A stretch of DNA of 64,000 nt. It comes from Bubalus kerabau. Taxonomy: Eukaryota; Chordata; Mammalia; Artiodactyla; Bovidae. The stretch is taken from the NCBI RefSeq assembly GCF_029407905.1, contig NC_073626.1, forward strand, positions 85,773,482 to 85,837,481, read 5' to 3'. A program made the position numbers and the translations under genes. The notes beneath the pieces were generated by a model, which was not told the origin of the DNA, did no database searches, and saw nothing but the letters and a program-made list of their open reading frames with translations. This document shows, one piece after another, positions 21,889 to 32,519 of this stretch (position 1 is its first letter; every line of letters starts with the position of its first letter).

Positions 21889-24800
21889 CTAAATTCCATA
21901 TATATGCGTTAGTATGCTGTATTGGTGTTTTTCTTTCTGGCTTACTTCACTCTGTATAATAGGTTCCAGTTTCATCCACCTCATTAGAACTGATTCAAAT
22001 GTATTCTTTTTAATGGCTGAGTAATACTCCATTGTGTATATGTACCACTGCTTGCTTATCCATTCATCTGCTGATGGACATCTAGGTTGCTTCCATGTCC
22101 TGGCTATTATGAACAGTGCTGTGATGAACATTGGGGTACACGTGTCTCTTTCCCTTCTGGTTTCCTCAGTGTGTATGCCCAGCAGTGGGATTGCTGGATC
22201 ATAAGGCAGTTCTATTTCCAGTTTTTTAAGGACTCTCTACACTGTTCTCCATAGTGGCTGTACTAGTTTGCATTCCCACCAACAGTGTAAGAGGGTTCCC
22301 TTTTCTCCACACCCTCTCCAGCATTTATTGCTAGTAGACTTTTGGATCGCAGCCATTCTGACTGGTGTGAAATTGTACCTCATAGTGGTTTTGATTTGCA
22401 TTTCTCTGATAATGAGTGATGTTGAGCATCTTTTCATGTGTTTGTTAGCCATCTGTATGTCTTCTTTGGAGAAATGTCTATTTAGTTCTTTGGCCCATTT
22501 TTTGATTGGGTCGTTTATTTTTCTGGAGTTGAGCTGTAGGAGTTGCTTGTATATTCTCAAGATTAGTTGTTTGTCAGTTGCTTCATTTGCTATTATCTTC
22601 TCCCATTCTGAAGGCTGTCTTTTCACCTTGCTAAAAGTTCCCTTTGATGTGCAGAAGCTTTTAAGGTTAATTAGGTCCCATTTGTTTATTTTTGCTTTTA
22701 TTTCCAATATTCTGGGAGGTGGGTCATAGAGGATCCTGCTGTGATGTATGTCAGAGAGTGTTTTGCCTATGTTCTCCTCTAGCAGTTTTATAGTTTCTGG
22801 TCTTACGTTTAGATCTTTAATCCATTTTGAGTTTATTTTTGTGTATGGTGTTAGAAAGTGTTCTAGTTTCATTCTTTTACAAGTGGTTGACCAGATTTCC
22901 CAGCACCACTTGTTAAAGAGATTGTCTTTAATCCATCGTATATTCTTGCCTCCTTTGTCAAAGATAAGGTGTCCATATGTGCATGGATTTATCTCTCGGC
23001 TTTCTATTTTGTTCCATTGATCTATATTTCTGTCTCTGTGCCAGTACCATACTGTTGATGACTGTGGCTTTGTAGTAGAGCCTGAAGTCAGGTAGGTTGA
23101 TTCCTCCAGTTCCATTCTTCTTTCTCAAGATCGCTTTGGCTATTCAAGGTTTTTTGTATTTCCATACAAATTGTGAAATTATTTGTTCTAGCTCTGTGAA
23201 GAATACTGTTGGTAGCTTGATAGGGATTGCATTGAATCTATAAATTGCTTTGGGTAGTATACTCATTTTCACTATATTGATTCTTCCAATCCATGAACAT
23301 GGTATATTTCTCCATCTGTTAGTGTCCTCTTTGATTTCTTTCACCAGTGTTTTATAGTTTTCTATTATAGGTCTTTAGTTTCTTTAGGTAGATATACTCC
23401 TAAGTATTTTATTCTTTCCATTGCAATGGTGAATGGAATTGTTTCCTTAATTTCTCTTTCTGTTTTCTCATTATTAGTGTATAGGAATGCAAGGGATTTC
23501 TGTGTGTTGATTTTATATCCTGCAACTTTACTATAATCATTGATTAGTTCTAGTAATTTTCTGGTGGAGTCTTTAGGGTTTTCTATGTAGAGGATCATGT
23601 CACCTGCAAATAGTGAGAGCTTTACTTCTTCTTTTCCAATTTGGATTCCTTTTATTTCTTTTTCTGCTGTGATTGCTGTGGCCAAAACTTCCAAAACTAT
23701 GTTGAATAGTAATGGTGAAAGTGGGCACCCTTGTCTTGTCCCTGACTTTAGAGGAAATGCTTTCAATTTTTCACCATTGAGGATAATGTTTGCTGTGGGT
23801 TTGTCATATATAGCCTTAATTATGTTGAGGTATGTTCCTTCTATTCCTGCTTTCTGGAGAGTTTTTATCATAAATGGATGTTGAATTTTGTCAAAGGTTT
23901 TCTCTGCATCTATTGAGATAATCATATGGTTTTTATTTTTCAATTTGTTAATGTGGTGTATTACATTGATTGATTTGCGGATATTGAAGAATCCTTGCAT
24001 CCCTGGGATAAAGCCCACTTGGTAATGGTGTATGATCTTTTTAATGTGTTGTTGGATTCTGATTGCTAGAATTTTGTTAAGGATTTTTGCATCTATGTTC
24101 ATCAGTGATATTGGCCTGTAGTTTTCTTTTTTTGTGGGATCTTTGTCAGGTTTTGGTATTAGGGTGATGGTGGCCTCATAGAATGAGTTTGGAAGTTTAC
24201 CATCCTCTGCAATTTTCTGGAAGAGTTTGAGCAGGATAGGTGTTAGCTCTTCTCTAAATTTTTGGTAGAATTCAGCTGTGAAGCCGTCTGGACCTGGGCT
24301 TTTGTTTGCTGGAAGATTTTTGATTACAGTTTCAATTTCTGTGCTTGTGATGGGTCTGTTAAGATTTTCTATTTCTTCCTGGTCCAGTTTTGGAAAGTTG
24401 TACTTTTCTAAGAATTTGTCCATTTCTTCCACGTTGTCCATTTTATTGGCATATAATTGTTGATAGTAGTCTCTTATGATCCTTTGTATTTCTGTGTTGT
24501 CTGTTGTGATCTCTCCATTTTCATTTCTAATTTTATTGATTTGATTTTTCTCCCTTTGTTTCTTGATGAGTCTGGCTAATGATTTGTCAATTTTATTTAT
24601 CCTTTCAAAAAACCAGCTTTTGGTTTTGTTGATTTTTGCTATGATCTCTTTTGTTTCTTTTGCATTTATTTCTGCACTAAGTTTTAAGATTTCTTTCCTT
24701 CCACTAACCTTGGGGTTCTTCATTTCTTCCTTTTCTAGTTGCTTTAGGTGTAGAGTTAGGTTATTTATTTGACTTTTTTCTTGTTTCTCGAGGTATGCCT

Positions 24801-25698
24801 GTATTGCTATGAACTTTCCCCTTAGGACTGCTTTTACCGTGTCCCACAGGTTTGGGGTTGTTGTGTTTTCATTTTCATTCATTTCTATGCAAATTTTGAT
24901 TTCTTTTTTGATTTCTTCTGCGATTTGTTGGTTATTCAGCAGCGTGTTGTTCAGCCTCCATATGTTGGAATTTTTAATAGTTTTTCTCTTGTAATTGAGA
25001 TCTAATATTACTGCGTTGTGGTCAGAAAAGATGCTTGGAATGATTTCTATTTTTTTGAATTTACCAAGGCTAGCTTTATGACCCAGGATGTGATCTATCC
25101 TGGAGAAGGTTCCATGTGCGCTTGAGAAAAAGGTGCAATTCATTGTTTTGGGATGAAATGTCCTATAGATATCAATGAGGTCTAACTGGTCTATTGTATC
25201 GTTTAAAGTTTGTGTTTCCTTGTTAATTTTCTGTTTAGTTGATCTATCCATAGGTGTGAGTGGGGTATTAAAGTCTCCCACTATTATTGTGTTATTGTTA
25301 ATTTCTCCTTTCATACTTGTTAGCATTTGTCTTACATACTGCGGTGCTCCCATGTTGGGTGCATATATATTTATAATTGTTATATCTTCTTCTTGGATTG
25401 ATCCTTTGATCATTATGTAGTGACCTTCTTTGTCTCTTTTCACAGCCTTTGTTTTAAAGTCTATTTTATCTGATATGAGTATTGCTACTCCTGCTTTCTT
25501 TTGGTCCCTATTTGCATGGAAAATCTTTTTCCAGCCCTTCACTTTCACTCTGTATGTGTCCCCTGTTTTGAGGTGGGTCTCTTGTAGACAACATATGTAG
25601 GGATCTTGTTTTTGTATCCATTCAGCCAGTCTTTGTCTTTTGGTTGGGGCATTCAACCCATTTACGTTTAAGGTAATTACTGATAAGTATGATCCCAT
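21889..25698 (-). pseudogene. L1 ORF2 (endonuclease-RT), broken
   Basis: Start Met at 25698 (MGSYLSVITLNVNGLN). The endonuclease domain (about residues 1-240) has its key sites: NVNGL (Asn), CLQETH (Glu), INIYAPN, VGDFNT (Asp, Asn), RIDHIL and SDHNAV (His). The RT domain spans about residues 400-775, with PGPDGF, the palm context SIDAEKTFDKIQHP and GTRQGCPLSPLLFN. Motif C reads LFAGDMILY, where active L1s have FADD. The long frame ends at 23365 after what looks like a 1-bp deletion (...PKETKDL then TAA TAG). Further lesions: a TGA in place of an Arg codon at about 23141-23143, a 1-bp deletion near 23060, and a TAG in place of Trp at 22237-22239 (...LWRTV). The Cys-rich C-terminal motif (CWRGCGEKGTLLHCWWECK, about 22255-22315) survives, and the frame ends ...ILTHIYGI at 21889. 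Intact length would be about 1,270 residues. Confidence 0.95.
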
Positions 25699-25755
25699 TG
25701 CCGTTTACTTTATTGTTTTGGGTTCGAATTTATACACCGTTTTTGTGTTTCCTGT

Positions 25756-26682
25756 CTAGAGAATATCCTTTAGTATTTGTTGGAGAGCTGGTTTGGTGGT
25801 GCAGAATTCTCTCAGCTTTTGCTTGTCTGAAAAGCTTTTGATTTCTCCTTCATACTTGAATGAGATCCTTGCTGGGTACAATAATCTGGGCTGTAGGTTA
25901 TTTTCTTTCATCATTTTAAGTATGTCTTGCCATTCCCTCCTGGCTTGAAGAGTTTCTATTGAAAGATCAGCTGTTATCCTTATGGGAATTCCCTTGTGTG
26001 TTATTTGTTATTTTTCCCTTGCTGCTTTTAATATTTGTTCTTTGTGTTTGATCTTTGTTAATTTGATTAATATGTGTCTTGGGGTGTTTCGCCTTGGGTT
26101 TATCCTGTTTGGGACTCTCTGGGTTTCTTGGACTTGGGTGATTATTTCCTTCCCCATTTTAGGGAAGTTTTCAACTATTATCTCCTCAAGTATTTTCTCA
26201 TGGTCTTTCTTTTTGTCTTCTTCTTCTGGGACCCCTATGATTCGAATGTTGTAGCGTTTAATATTGTCCTGGAGGTCTCTGAGATTGTCCTCATTTCTTT
26301 TAATTCGTTTTTCTTTTATCCTCTCTGATTCATTTATTTCTACCATTCTATCTTCTAATTCACTAATCCTATCTTCTGCCTCTGTTATTCTACTATTTGT
26401 TGCCTCCAGAGTGTTTTTAATTTCACTTATTGCATTATTCATTATATATTGACTCTTTTTTATTTCTTCTAAGTCCCTGTTAAACCTTTCTTGCATCTTC
26501 TCAATCCTTGCCTCCAGGCTATTTATCTGTGATTCCATTTTAATTTCAAGATTTTGGATCAATTTCACTATCATTATTTGGAATTCTTTATCAGGTAGAT
26601 TCCCTATCTCTTCCTCTTTTGTTTGGTTTGGTGGGCATTTATCCTGTTCCTTTATCTGCTGGGTATTCCTCTGTCTCTTCAT
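25756..26682 (-). pseudogene. L1 ORF1 (RNA-binding chaperone), one nonsense codon
   Basis: Nominal 308 codons from Met at 26682 (MKRQRNTQQIKEQ). Residues ~40-135 are a heptad-rich coiled coil (trimerisation region, ...EARIEKMQERFNRDLEEI...), ~140-200 the RRM-type region (RYNIRIIGVPEEE), and the rest the C-terminal RNA-binding domain (about residues 225-308, including LYPARISFKYEGEIKSFSDK). A TAA at 26008-26010 interrupts after ...KAAREK where related copies have a Gln codon (CAA to TAA). The frame then stays open to the natural TAG at 25756-25758. In an active element ORF1p coats L1 RNA in cytoplasmic particles. ORF2 starts 57 bp downstream. Confidence 0.93.
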
Positions 26683-27681
26683 CTTGTTTAAATTGCTGAT
26701 TTTGGGGTGTCCTTTCTGTATTCTGGCAGTTTGTGGAGTTCTCTTTATTGTGGCGTTTCCTCGCTGTGTGTGGGTTTGTACAGGTGGCTTGTTAAGGTTT
26801 CCTGGTTAGGGAAGCTTGTGTCGATGTTCTGGTGGATGGAGCTGTATTTCTTCTCTCTGGAGTGTAATGAAATGTCCAGTAATGAGTTATGAGATGTCTA
26901 TGGTTTTGGGGTGACTTTGGGCAGCCTGTATCTTGAAGCTCAGGGCTGTGTTCCTTTGTTGCTGGAGAATTTGCTTGGTATGTCTTGCTCTGGAACTTGT
27001 TGGCCCTTGTGTGGTGCTTGGTTTCAGTGTCGGTATGGAGGCGTTTGATGAGCTCCTGTCAATTAATGTTCCTTGGAGTCAGGAGTTCCCTGGAGTCAGG
27101 GTTTGGACTTAAGCCTCCTACTTCCAGTTATTGGTCTTATTTTTACAGTAGTTTCAAAACTTCTCCTTCTATACAGCACCATTGATAAAACATCTACGTT
27201 AAAGAAGAAAAGTTTCTCTACTGTGAGGGTCACTCAGAGAGGTTCACAGCGTTACATGGAGAAGAGAAGAGGGAGGAGGGAGTTAGAGGTGACCCAAATG
27301 AGATGAGGTGGAATCAATAGTGGAGAGAGTGGGCTAGCCAGTAGTCACTTCCTTATGTGCACTCCACAACTGGACCGCTCAGAGATGTTCACGAAGTTAT
27401 ACAGAGAAAAGAAGAAGGAGGAAGGAGACAGAGGTGGCCAGAAGGATAAAAGGGGGAAATGAAAAGGAGGGAGACAGATCCAGCCAGTAATCAGTTCCCT
27501 AAGTGTTCTCCACCGTTTGGAACACACAGAAATTCACAGAGTTGGGTAGAGTAGAGAGGGGTTAGGGAGGAGATACAGGCGACCTGGTGGAGAAAACGGA
27601 GAGTCCAAAGGGAGAGAGAGCAGTCAAGCCGGTAATCTCGCTCCCTAGTGAAAAATGGGTCCTGAAGATTGGGTTCTTAAA

Positions 27682-28750
27682 GGTACAAAATTGGTAACAA
27701 ATACATAAAAGCAAAAATTAAAAATCTAGAGTAGAGTTTGGAATTTCAAAAATACAATGTTAATGAAAAGAAGAAGGAAAAGAAAGAGAGAAAAAACGAA
27801 CAAAGAAAAACAAACAAGGTCGTGAAAATCATAAAGAAACTACCGGTACAAAATTGATAACTAATACCAACAAGCAAATAGTAAAAATCTAGAGTAGAGT
27901 TTGGAATTTCAAAAATACAATGTTAAAAAAAAAAGAAGAAGAAAAATAAAGAGAGAAAACAAACAAACCAACAAAAACAATGTTGCAAAAATTATAAAGA
28001 AAATAAGGTACAAAATTGATATCAAATACCAAAAAGCATAAATTAAAAATCTTGAGTAGAGTTTGGAATTGCAGATATATGATGTTATATAAAAAAGAAG
28101 AGAAAGAAACAGAGGGAAAAAAAGAAAAAAAAAGTCACAGAAATTATAAAAAAAAACTATGGGTACAAAATTGATAACATATACCAAAAGGCTAAAATTA
28201 AAAATCTAGAGTAGAGTTTGGAATTTCAAAAATACAATGTTAAAGAAAAGAAGAAGGAAAAGAAAGAGAGAAAAAACGAACAAAGAAAAACAAACAAGGT
28301 CGCGAAAATTATAAAGAAACTACAGGTACAAAATTGATAACTAATACCAAAAAGCAAAAGTTAAAAATTTAGAGTAGAGTTTGGAATTTCACAAATACAA
28401 TGTTAAAAAAAAGAAGAAGAAAAATAAAGAGAGAAAACAAACAAACCAACAAAAACAATGTCGCAAAAATTATAAAGAAAATACAGGTACAAAATTGATA
28501 TCAAATACCAAAAAGCATAAATTAAAAATCTTGAGTAGAGTTTGGAATTGCAGATATATGATGTTATATAAAAGAAGAAGAGAAAGAAACAGAGGGAAAA
28601 AAAAGTCACAGAAATTATAAAAAAAACTATAGGTACAAAATTGATAACATATACCAAAAGGCTAAAATTAAAAATCTAGAGTAGAGTTTGGAATTTCAAA
28701 AATACAATGTTAAAGAAAAGAAGAAAAAGAAAAAAAACAAAACACAGTCA
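27682..28750 (-). repeat. Nested tandem repeat in L1 5' UTR
   Basis: Seven monomers, each opening with 'ggtacaaaattg' on the plus strand, start at 27682, 27845, 28007, 28162, 28325, 28486 and 28632. Lengths are about 163, 162, 155, 163, 161 and 146 bp, then a truncated one. Monomers 1/4/7, 2/5 and 3/6 are most alike. For example, 'gcagatatatgatgttat' appears only in 3 and 6, and 'aaccaacaaaaacaatgt' only in 2 and 5. The array is therefore two ~480-bp units of three monomers plus a partial third. Confidence 0.92.
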
Positions 28751-30330
28751 AAAAATTAAGAAATATATATATGAAGTTTGCTGAAGAAGAAAAAAAATAG
28801 GGTCTTTTTTTTTTGCAAAGTAATAGGTTATAAAAGTGAAAATTAAAGGACAATAGAGGACTTAAAAAAATTTTTTTTAATTTAAAAAAAAAAAGAAAGA
28901 AAGCTTGATCGTAAAAATAGTAAAAATATATCTAGGTCTTTCTCTGGTTTTGTTGTGAGTATTGTGGGTTCAGTTCATTTTTGGCTAGTTCCTTGGTCTG
29001 ACTTATATTTCTCAAGATCTACAGGCCCCTTCCTATGTAGTCCGTAGTAACCACAGGGTTTTAATCTATGGCCTGTAGCTTCCAAGGCATTTCCCTCTGT
29101 TATAGCTTCTTCTGTTTTCTGGTCTCTTCAGTGTCTGGTTTCCGCCCTGACACAAAGGGGACGGTGGAGGACACTTTTTTTTTTTTTTTTAGGCTCACTT
29201 GTTCAGCCGCGCTGTGGGGAGGGAGGGAGGGGTGCTGCAAACAGATAACACTGGCGTGCGCTCGCAGTGCCTCAGCCACACTGGGTCTGCCCCCGCTCAC
29301 GGCGCGTGTAGCCTCCCTGCCCACACTGCTCGGGCTCTAGGTTGTTCTGCCGGGAACAATCAGAGGCCGGCCCTGGGCTGAGCTCCCAGGTCCAAGCCGC
29401 TCAGGTTCAGGCACTCGGGTAGTCCTCAGAGGCGCAGACTCGGTTGGGCCTACGTTTTGTGCTCTTCCCAGGTCCGAGCAGCTCAGGTGATGAGGTGTTT
29501 GGCAGGCGCCAATGCTGCGACTTATCGCCTCCCCGCCACTCGGTTATCTGGGTGTAAAACCGGCGCACCTTCTCAGGCAGCTGTTGACCGTCCAGACCCC
29601 CAAGAAGTTTTAGTTAGCAAAGAAGCCTGCTTACAGTTATAATATAAATAGTGTCTCTCTGGGGCTACGATTGCCCCCTTCCGGCTCTGGCTGCCTGTCA
29701 CCGGAGGGGGAAGGTCTGCAGCCGGCTGTCTCTGTTCAGTCCTTTGTTCCGTGCGCGGGCCTGGTGGTGTCTTAGGTTAGGGCTGGCTTTTCGCGTGGTA
29801 GATATCCCGCAGTCTGGTTTGCTAGCCCAAATTATTTCGCTCAGATAGGGCTCAGGACATTCAGGCCAGATTCTTACTCTAAGCGTCACAGCCTGCGCCG
29901 CACTTCCCTGCCCAGCCCCCACTTGCTAATGGCGTGTGCAGGTGTCTGCGCTGCTTCTCCGCTGGGGGAGTTACCGTAGGGCTCGCAATCTGCGATTTTT
30001 AATTGTTTATTTATTTTTTTCTCCCTGTTATGTTGCCCTCTGTGCTTCCAAAGCTCGGCACAGATTCGGCAGTGAGAAGGTTTCCTGGTGTTTGGAAACT
30101 TCTCTCTTTTTAAGACTCCCTTCCCGGGATGGAACTCCGTCCCTCCCTCCTTTGTCTCTTTTTTTGTCTTTTATATTTTTTCCTACCTCCTTTTGAAGAG
30201 TTCGGTTGCTTTTCTGGGTGCCTGATGTCCTCTGCCGGCATTCAGAAGTTGTTTTGTGGGATTTACTCGACGTTTAAATGCTCTTTTGATGAATTTGTGG
30301 GGGAGAAAGTGTTCTCCCCGTCCTACTCCT

Positions 30331-30341
30331 CCACCATCTTG
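30331..30341 (-). promoter_or_regulatory. YY1-type site at the L1 start
   Basis: Minus-strand 'caagatggtgg' lies about 12 bp inside the 5' end of the L1. The AAGATGG core matches the YY1 motif that sets the start point of L1 transcription in other mammals. Function in this copy is inferred. Confidence 0.6.
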
Positions 30342-30584
30342 GCTCCTCCCCCACAGTGAAGAGTTTTGAAGTAACTTGTAACAACAGTAATTAAATACAT
30401 AAAAACAATGATAATCTGAATATTAAGTCACAGATTGGGTTTTTTCAAAGCAGAAGCTGAAATATTTTAAATGTAAGATTTTTCTTAGGAACAAAACCTG
30501 TGAAGATAAGAAAATAAGATGAAATAAACAGAACTAGACAGAGACAAGTCAAATTGCAGGTAAGAACCTTGACCAACTCTTATG

Positions 30585-31200
30585 CATTGAGTTGTGTCTA
30601 TGCCCCTCCTTCCAAAAAGAAATTGAAGTTCTAACTCCCGAAAACTGAATGTGACCCCGTTTGGAAATGGGGCCTTTGCAGATGTAATCAATTAAGTTAA
30701 AATGAGGTCACACTGGAGTAAAATCGTTTCTCTCTCTCTTTTTAAAAATAAATAGTTCTCTTATTAGCCCCAGAAAACCAAGGCGTTTTCATTTTTGTTT
30801 TATGTTTTGATTTTGGGCCACAAATCATGTGGGATCTTAGCTTCCTAACCAGGGATCAAACCAGTACCCACAGCATTGGAAGGCAAAGTCCTAACCGCTG
30901 GGCTGCCAGGAGTATACTCCCCAAGAGTATAATGGTTTCTTAAGCCAAATGAATGTTGTCCTTTTAAGAAAAAAGCCATGTGAAGACACAGAGACACAAG
31001 GAGGATGGCATGTGAAGACAGAAGATTAAACTATGCATTTATTAGCCAAGGAATGCCTGAAGCTGTCAGAAGGTGGCAGAGAGGCATGGAAGAGATTATT
31101 CCAAGAACCCTTAGAAAAAAACAACCCTACCACCGTCCTGATTTTGGATTTCTAGCCTCCAGCACTGAGACATACTTTCCTGTTGTTTAAAGCAGTGCTA
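30585..31200 (+). mobile_element. Old mammalian interspersed repeat, split by a SINE
   Basis: Two parts (30585-30720 and about 30911-31200) share the layout of a common old MER/L1-type 3' end: 'ctgaatgtgaccccgtttgg' and 'ggggcctttgcagatgtaat', then after the SINE 'ccatgtgaagacacagagac', 'gattttggatttctagcctc' and 'cctgttgtttaaag'. The exact family name is uncertain. The open frame at 31005-31190 is part of it. Confidence 0.55.
30724..30910 (-). mobile_element. CHR-type SINE, antisense
   Basis: Reverse complement of the CHR head: 'cctaaccgctgggctgccag' at the right edge and 'aaccagggatcaaaccagta' (B-box region), with 'caaatcatgtgggatcttag' and T-rich text at the left. Inserted into the old repeat at 30585-31200. 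'ggagta' on both sides (30715-30720 and 30909-30914) may be part of a TSD. Confidence 0.75.
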
Positions 31201-31208
31201 GGAAACTT

Positions 31209-31224
31209 AGCAGCAGCAGCAGCA
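31209..31224 (+). repeat. (CAG)5 microsatellite
   Basis: Five CAG units just after the old repeat, possibly remaining from a Bov-A2-type tail, which often ends in CAGCAG. Confidence 0.7.
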
Positions 31225-31711
31225 GGAAACATATACCATATGAGGCTATGGAGCAAAAATTGCCCATTAGCGTCTTATGCTGAGCTGAAATGGTCATGCT
31301 TTATACCTTGACCTTGCTCAGTCAGCAGCTATAGGTTGTTCTTGGAATGGAATGATCTTGGGGAGCACAGCTGGGGTAGACCCTGAAGGACCTGATTGCT
31401 GGATATCAATATATCTATATATCTACATATATCTTAACATGAAAGCCATTCTCCCAAATTCATAAACAATAATAAAACCCAACATTAAAATAGGAAAAGG
31501 ACATAAAAAATTAATAATGAGATAATTTATTCTTTTTCTTTTATTGTTGCCAGGATGTTTTGTCTCCTAATTTAGCCTCAATATCATACCATCAGTAGCC
31601 TCAAAGTTTGCAATCTATGCTACTTCTCTGACATTATTTCGATATTTTCACTAGGAAAATGGGAAACTGCTATGACTCTTCATTCTGAGGTAGTGTTGTA
31701 ACTGCTCATCT
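31225..31711. other. Unassigned DNA, no gene seen
   Basis: 31286-31400 is less AT-rich and may be an unrecognised old repeat. A (TATCTA)-like tract follows at 31406-31432. Confidence 0.45.
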
Positions 31712-32088
31712 ATTAATGTTTTGTTGTTGTTCAGTCACTAAGTTGTGTCTCTTTGCAACCCCATGAACTGCAGTATGCCAGACTTTCCTCCCCTTCACCA
31801 TCTCCCAGAGTTTGGTCAAACCCATGTCCATTGAGTTGGTGATGCCATCCAACCATCTCATCCTCTGTTGCCCCCTCTCCTTCTGCCCTCATCTTTCCCA
31901 GCATCAGGGTCTTTTCCAATGAGTCGGCTCTTCACATCTTGTGGCCAAAGTATTGGACCTTCAGCTTCAACATCAGACATTCCAATGAATATTCAGGGTT
32001 GATTTCCTTTAGGATTAATTAGTTTTATCTCCTTGCTGTCCAAAGGATTCTCGAGTCTTTTCCAGTGTTTAGTTCTGAATTAATATTT
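31712..32088 (-). mobile_element. BovB 3' fragment, antisense
   Basis: Starts with a (TTG)n tail (31721-31730), then the complement of the BovB end ('tcagtcactaagttgtgtct'...'gtgatgccatccaaccatct'...'gagtcttttccagt'). TSD-like flanks 'attaatgttt' (31712-31721) and 'attaatattt' (32079-32088) match at 9 of 10. The 62-codon frame inside is a remnant of the RT C-terminus (KTLMLGKM...). Confidence 0.9.
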
Positions 32089-32174
32089 AGACTTGCCACA
32101 TATAGTGAGTGTAAGAGCAGGCATTTACTTGCATATCTTACTTCACATAATTGTGACCATATATGCAAGTCTAA

Positions 32175-32478
32175 GGGCTACCCTGATAGCTCAGTTGGTA
32201 AAGAATCCTCCTGCAATGCAGGAGACCCCAGTTCAATTCCTGGGTCCAGAAGATCCTCTGGAGAATGATAGGCTACCCACTCCAGTATTCTTGGGTTTCC
32301 CTTGTGGCTCAGCTGGTAAAGAATCCGCCTCCAATGCTGGAGACCTGGATTCAGTCCCTGGGTTGGGAAGATCCCCTAGAGAAGGGAAAGGCTACCTACT
32401 CCAGTATTCTGGCCTGGAGAATTCCATGGACTATACAGTCCATGGAGTCGCAAAGAGTTGGACACGACTGAGCAAATA
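32175..32478 (+). mobile_element. Bov-tA SINE with two tRNA-like heads
   Basis: First head 'ggctaccctgatagctcag' with 'ggttgg'-type B-box text 'agttcaattcctgggtcc', cut after 'ccagtattcttgg'. A second complete head follows ('gtttcccttgtggctcagct', 'attcagtccctgggttggg') and then the normal tail ending 'ggacacgactgagcaa'. A dimeric Bov-tA2-like form. Confidence 0.88.
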
Positions 32479-32519
32479 GGAAAAGGAGTATGTCAAGGCT
32501 GTATATTGTCACCCTGCTT

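Larger units (their letters stand above)
26683..30353 (-). promoter_or_regulatory. L1 5' UTR / internal promoter region
   Basis: 3.67 kb from the element start (30353) to ORF1. Proximal to the start (about 29190-30353) it is GC- and CpG-richer than the surrounding DNA (for example 29205-29330, 29480-29560, 29725-29770), as expected of an internal pol II promoter. The first ~25 bases on the minus strand contain 'caagatggtgg' (30331-30341), which matches the YY1 core known at L1 starts. Distal to it is an A-rich nested tandem repeat (27682-28750), then a GA-rich region (27190-27640). Confidence 0.8.
21519..30367 (-). mobile_element. Nearly full-length L1 (L1-BT-like), antisense
   Basis: 8.8-kb bovine-type L1. 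On the plus strand it starts with the complement of the poly-A tail (T runs at 21530-21554), then the 3' UTR, ORF2, ORF1 and a 3.67-kb 5' UTR that ends at 30353 with the complement of the L1 start 'ggaggagccaagatggtgg'. Flanks 'cagtgaagag' plus T's at 21519 onward and 'cagtgaagagtttt' at 30354-30367 form the TSD. The right copy ends in TTTT before GA, close to the L1 endonuclease preference. ORF1 has one nonsense codon. ORF2 has several lesions and a changed RT catalytic residue. The element is complete at both ends but cannot act on its own. Confidence 0.95.

Noticed and set aside
23365..25698. A 777-codon open frame that could be reported as a host gene
   Set aside because: Endonuclease and RT motifs, a flanking ORF1, a 5' UTR and a poly-A tail show it is L1 ORF2.
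28381..28657. Lys/Asn-rich (plus) and Phe/Leu-rich (minus) open frames of 80-92 codons
   Set aside because: They are compositional products of the A-rich tandem repeat in the L1 5' UTR.
27682..28750. Regular repeats that could suggest a CRISPR array
   Set aside because: Units are ~160 bp and contiguous with no unique spacers, and they lie inside an L1 5' UTR in a mammalian genome.
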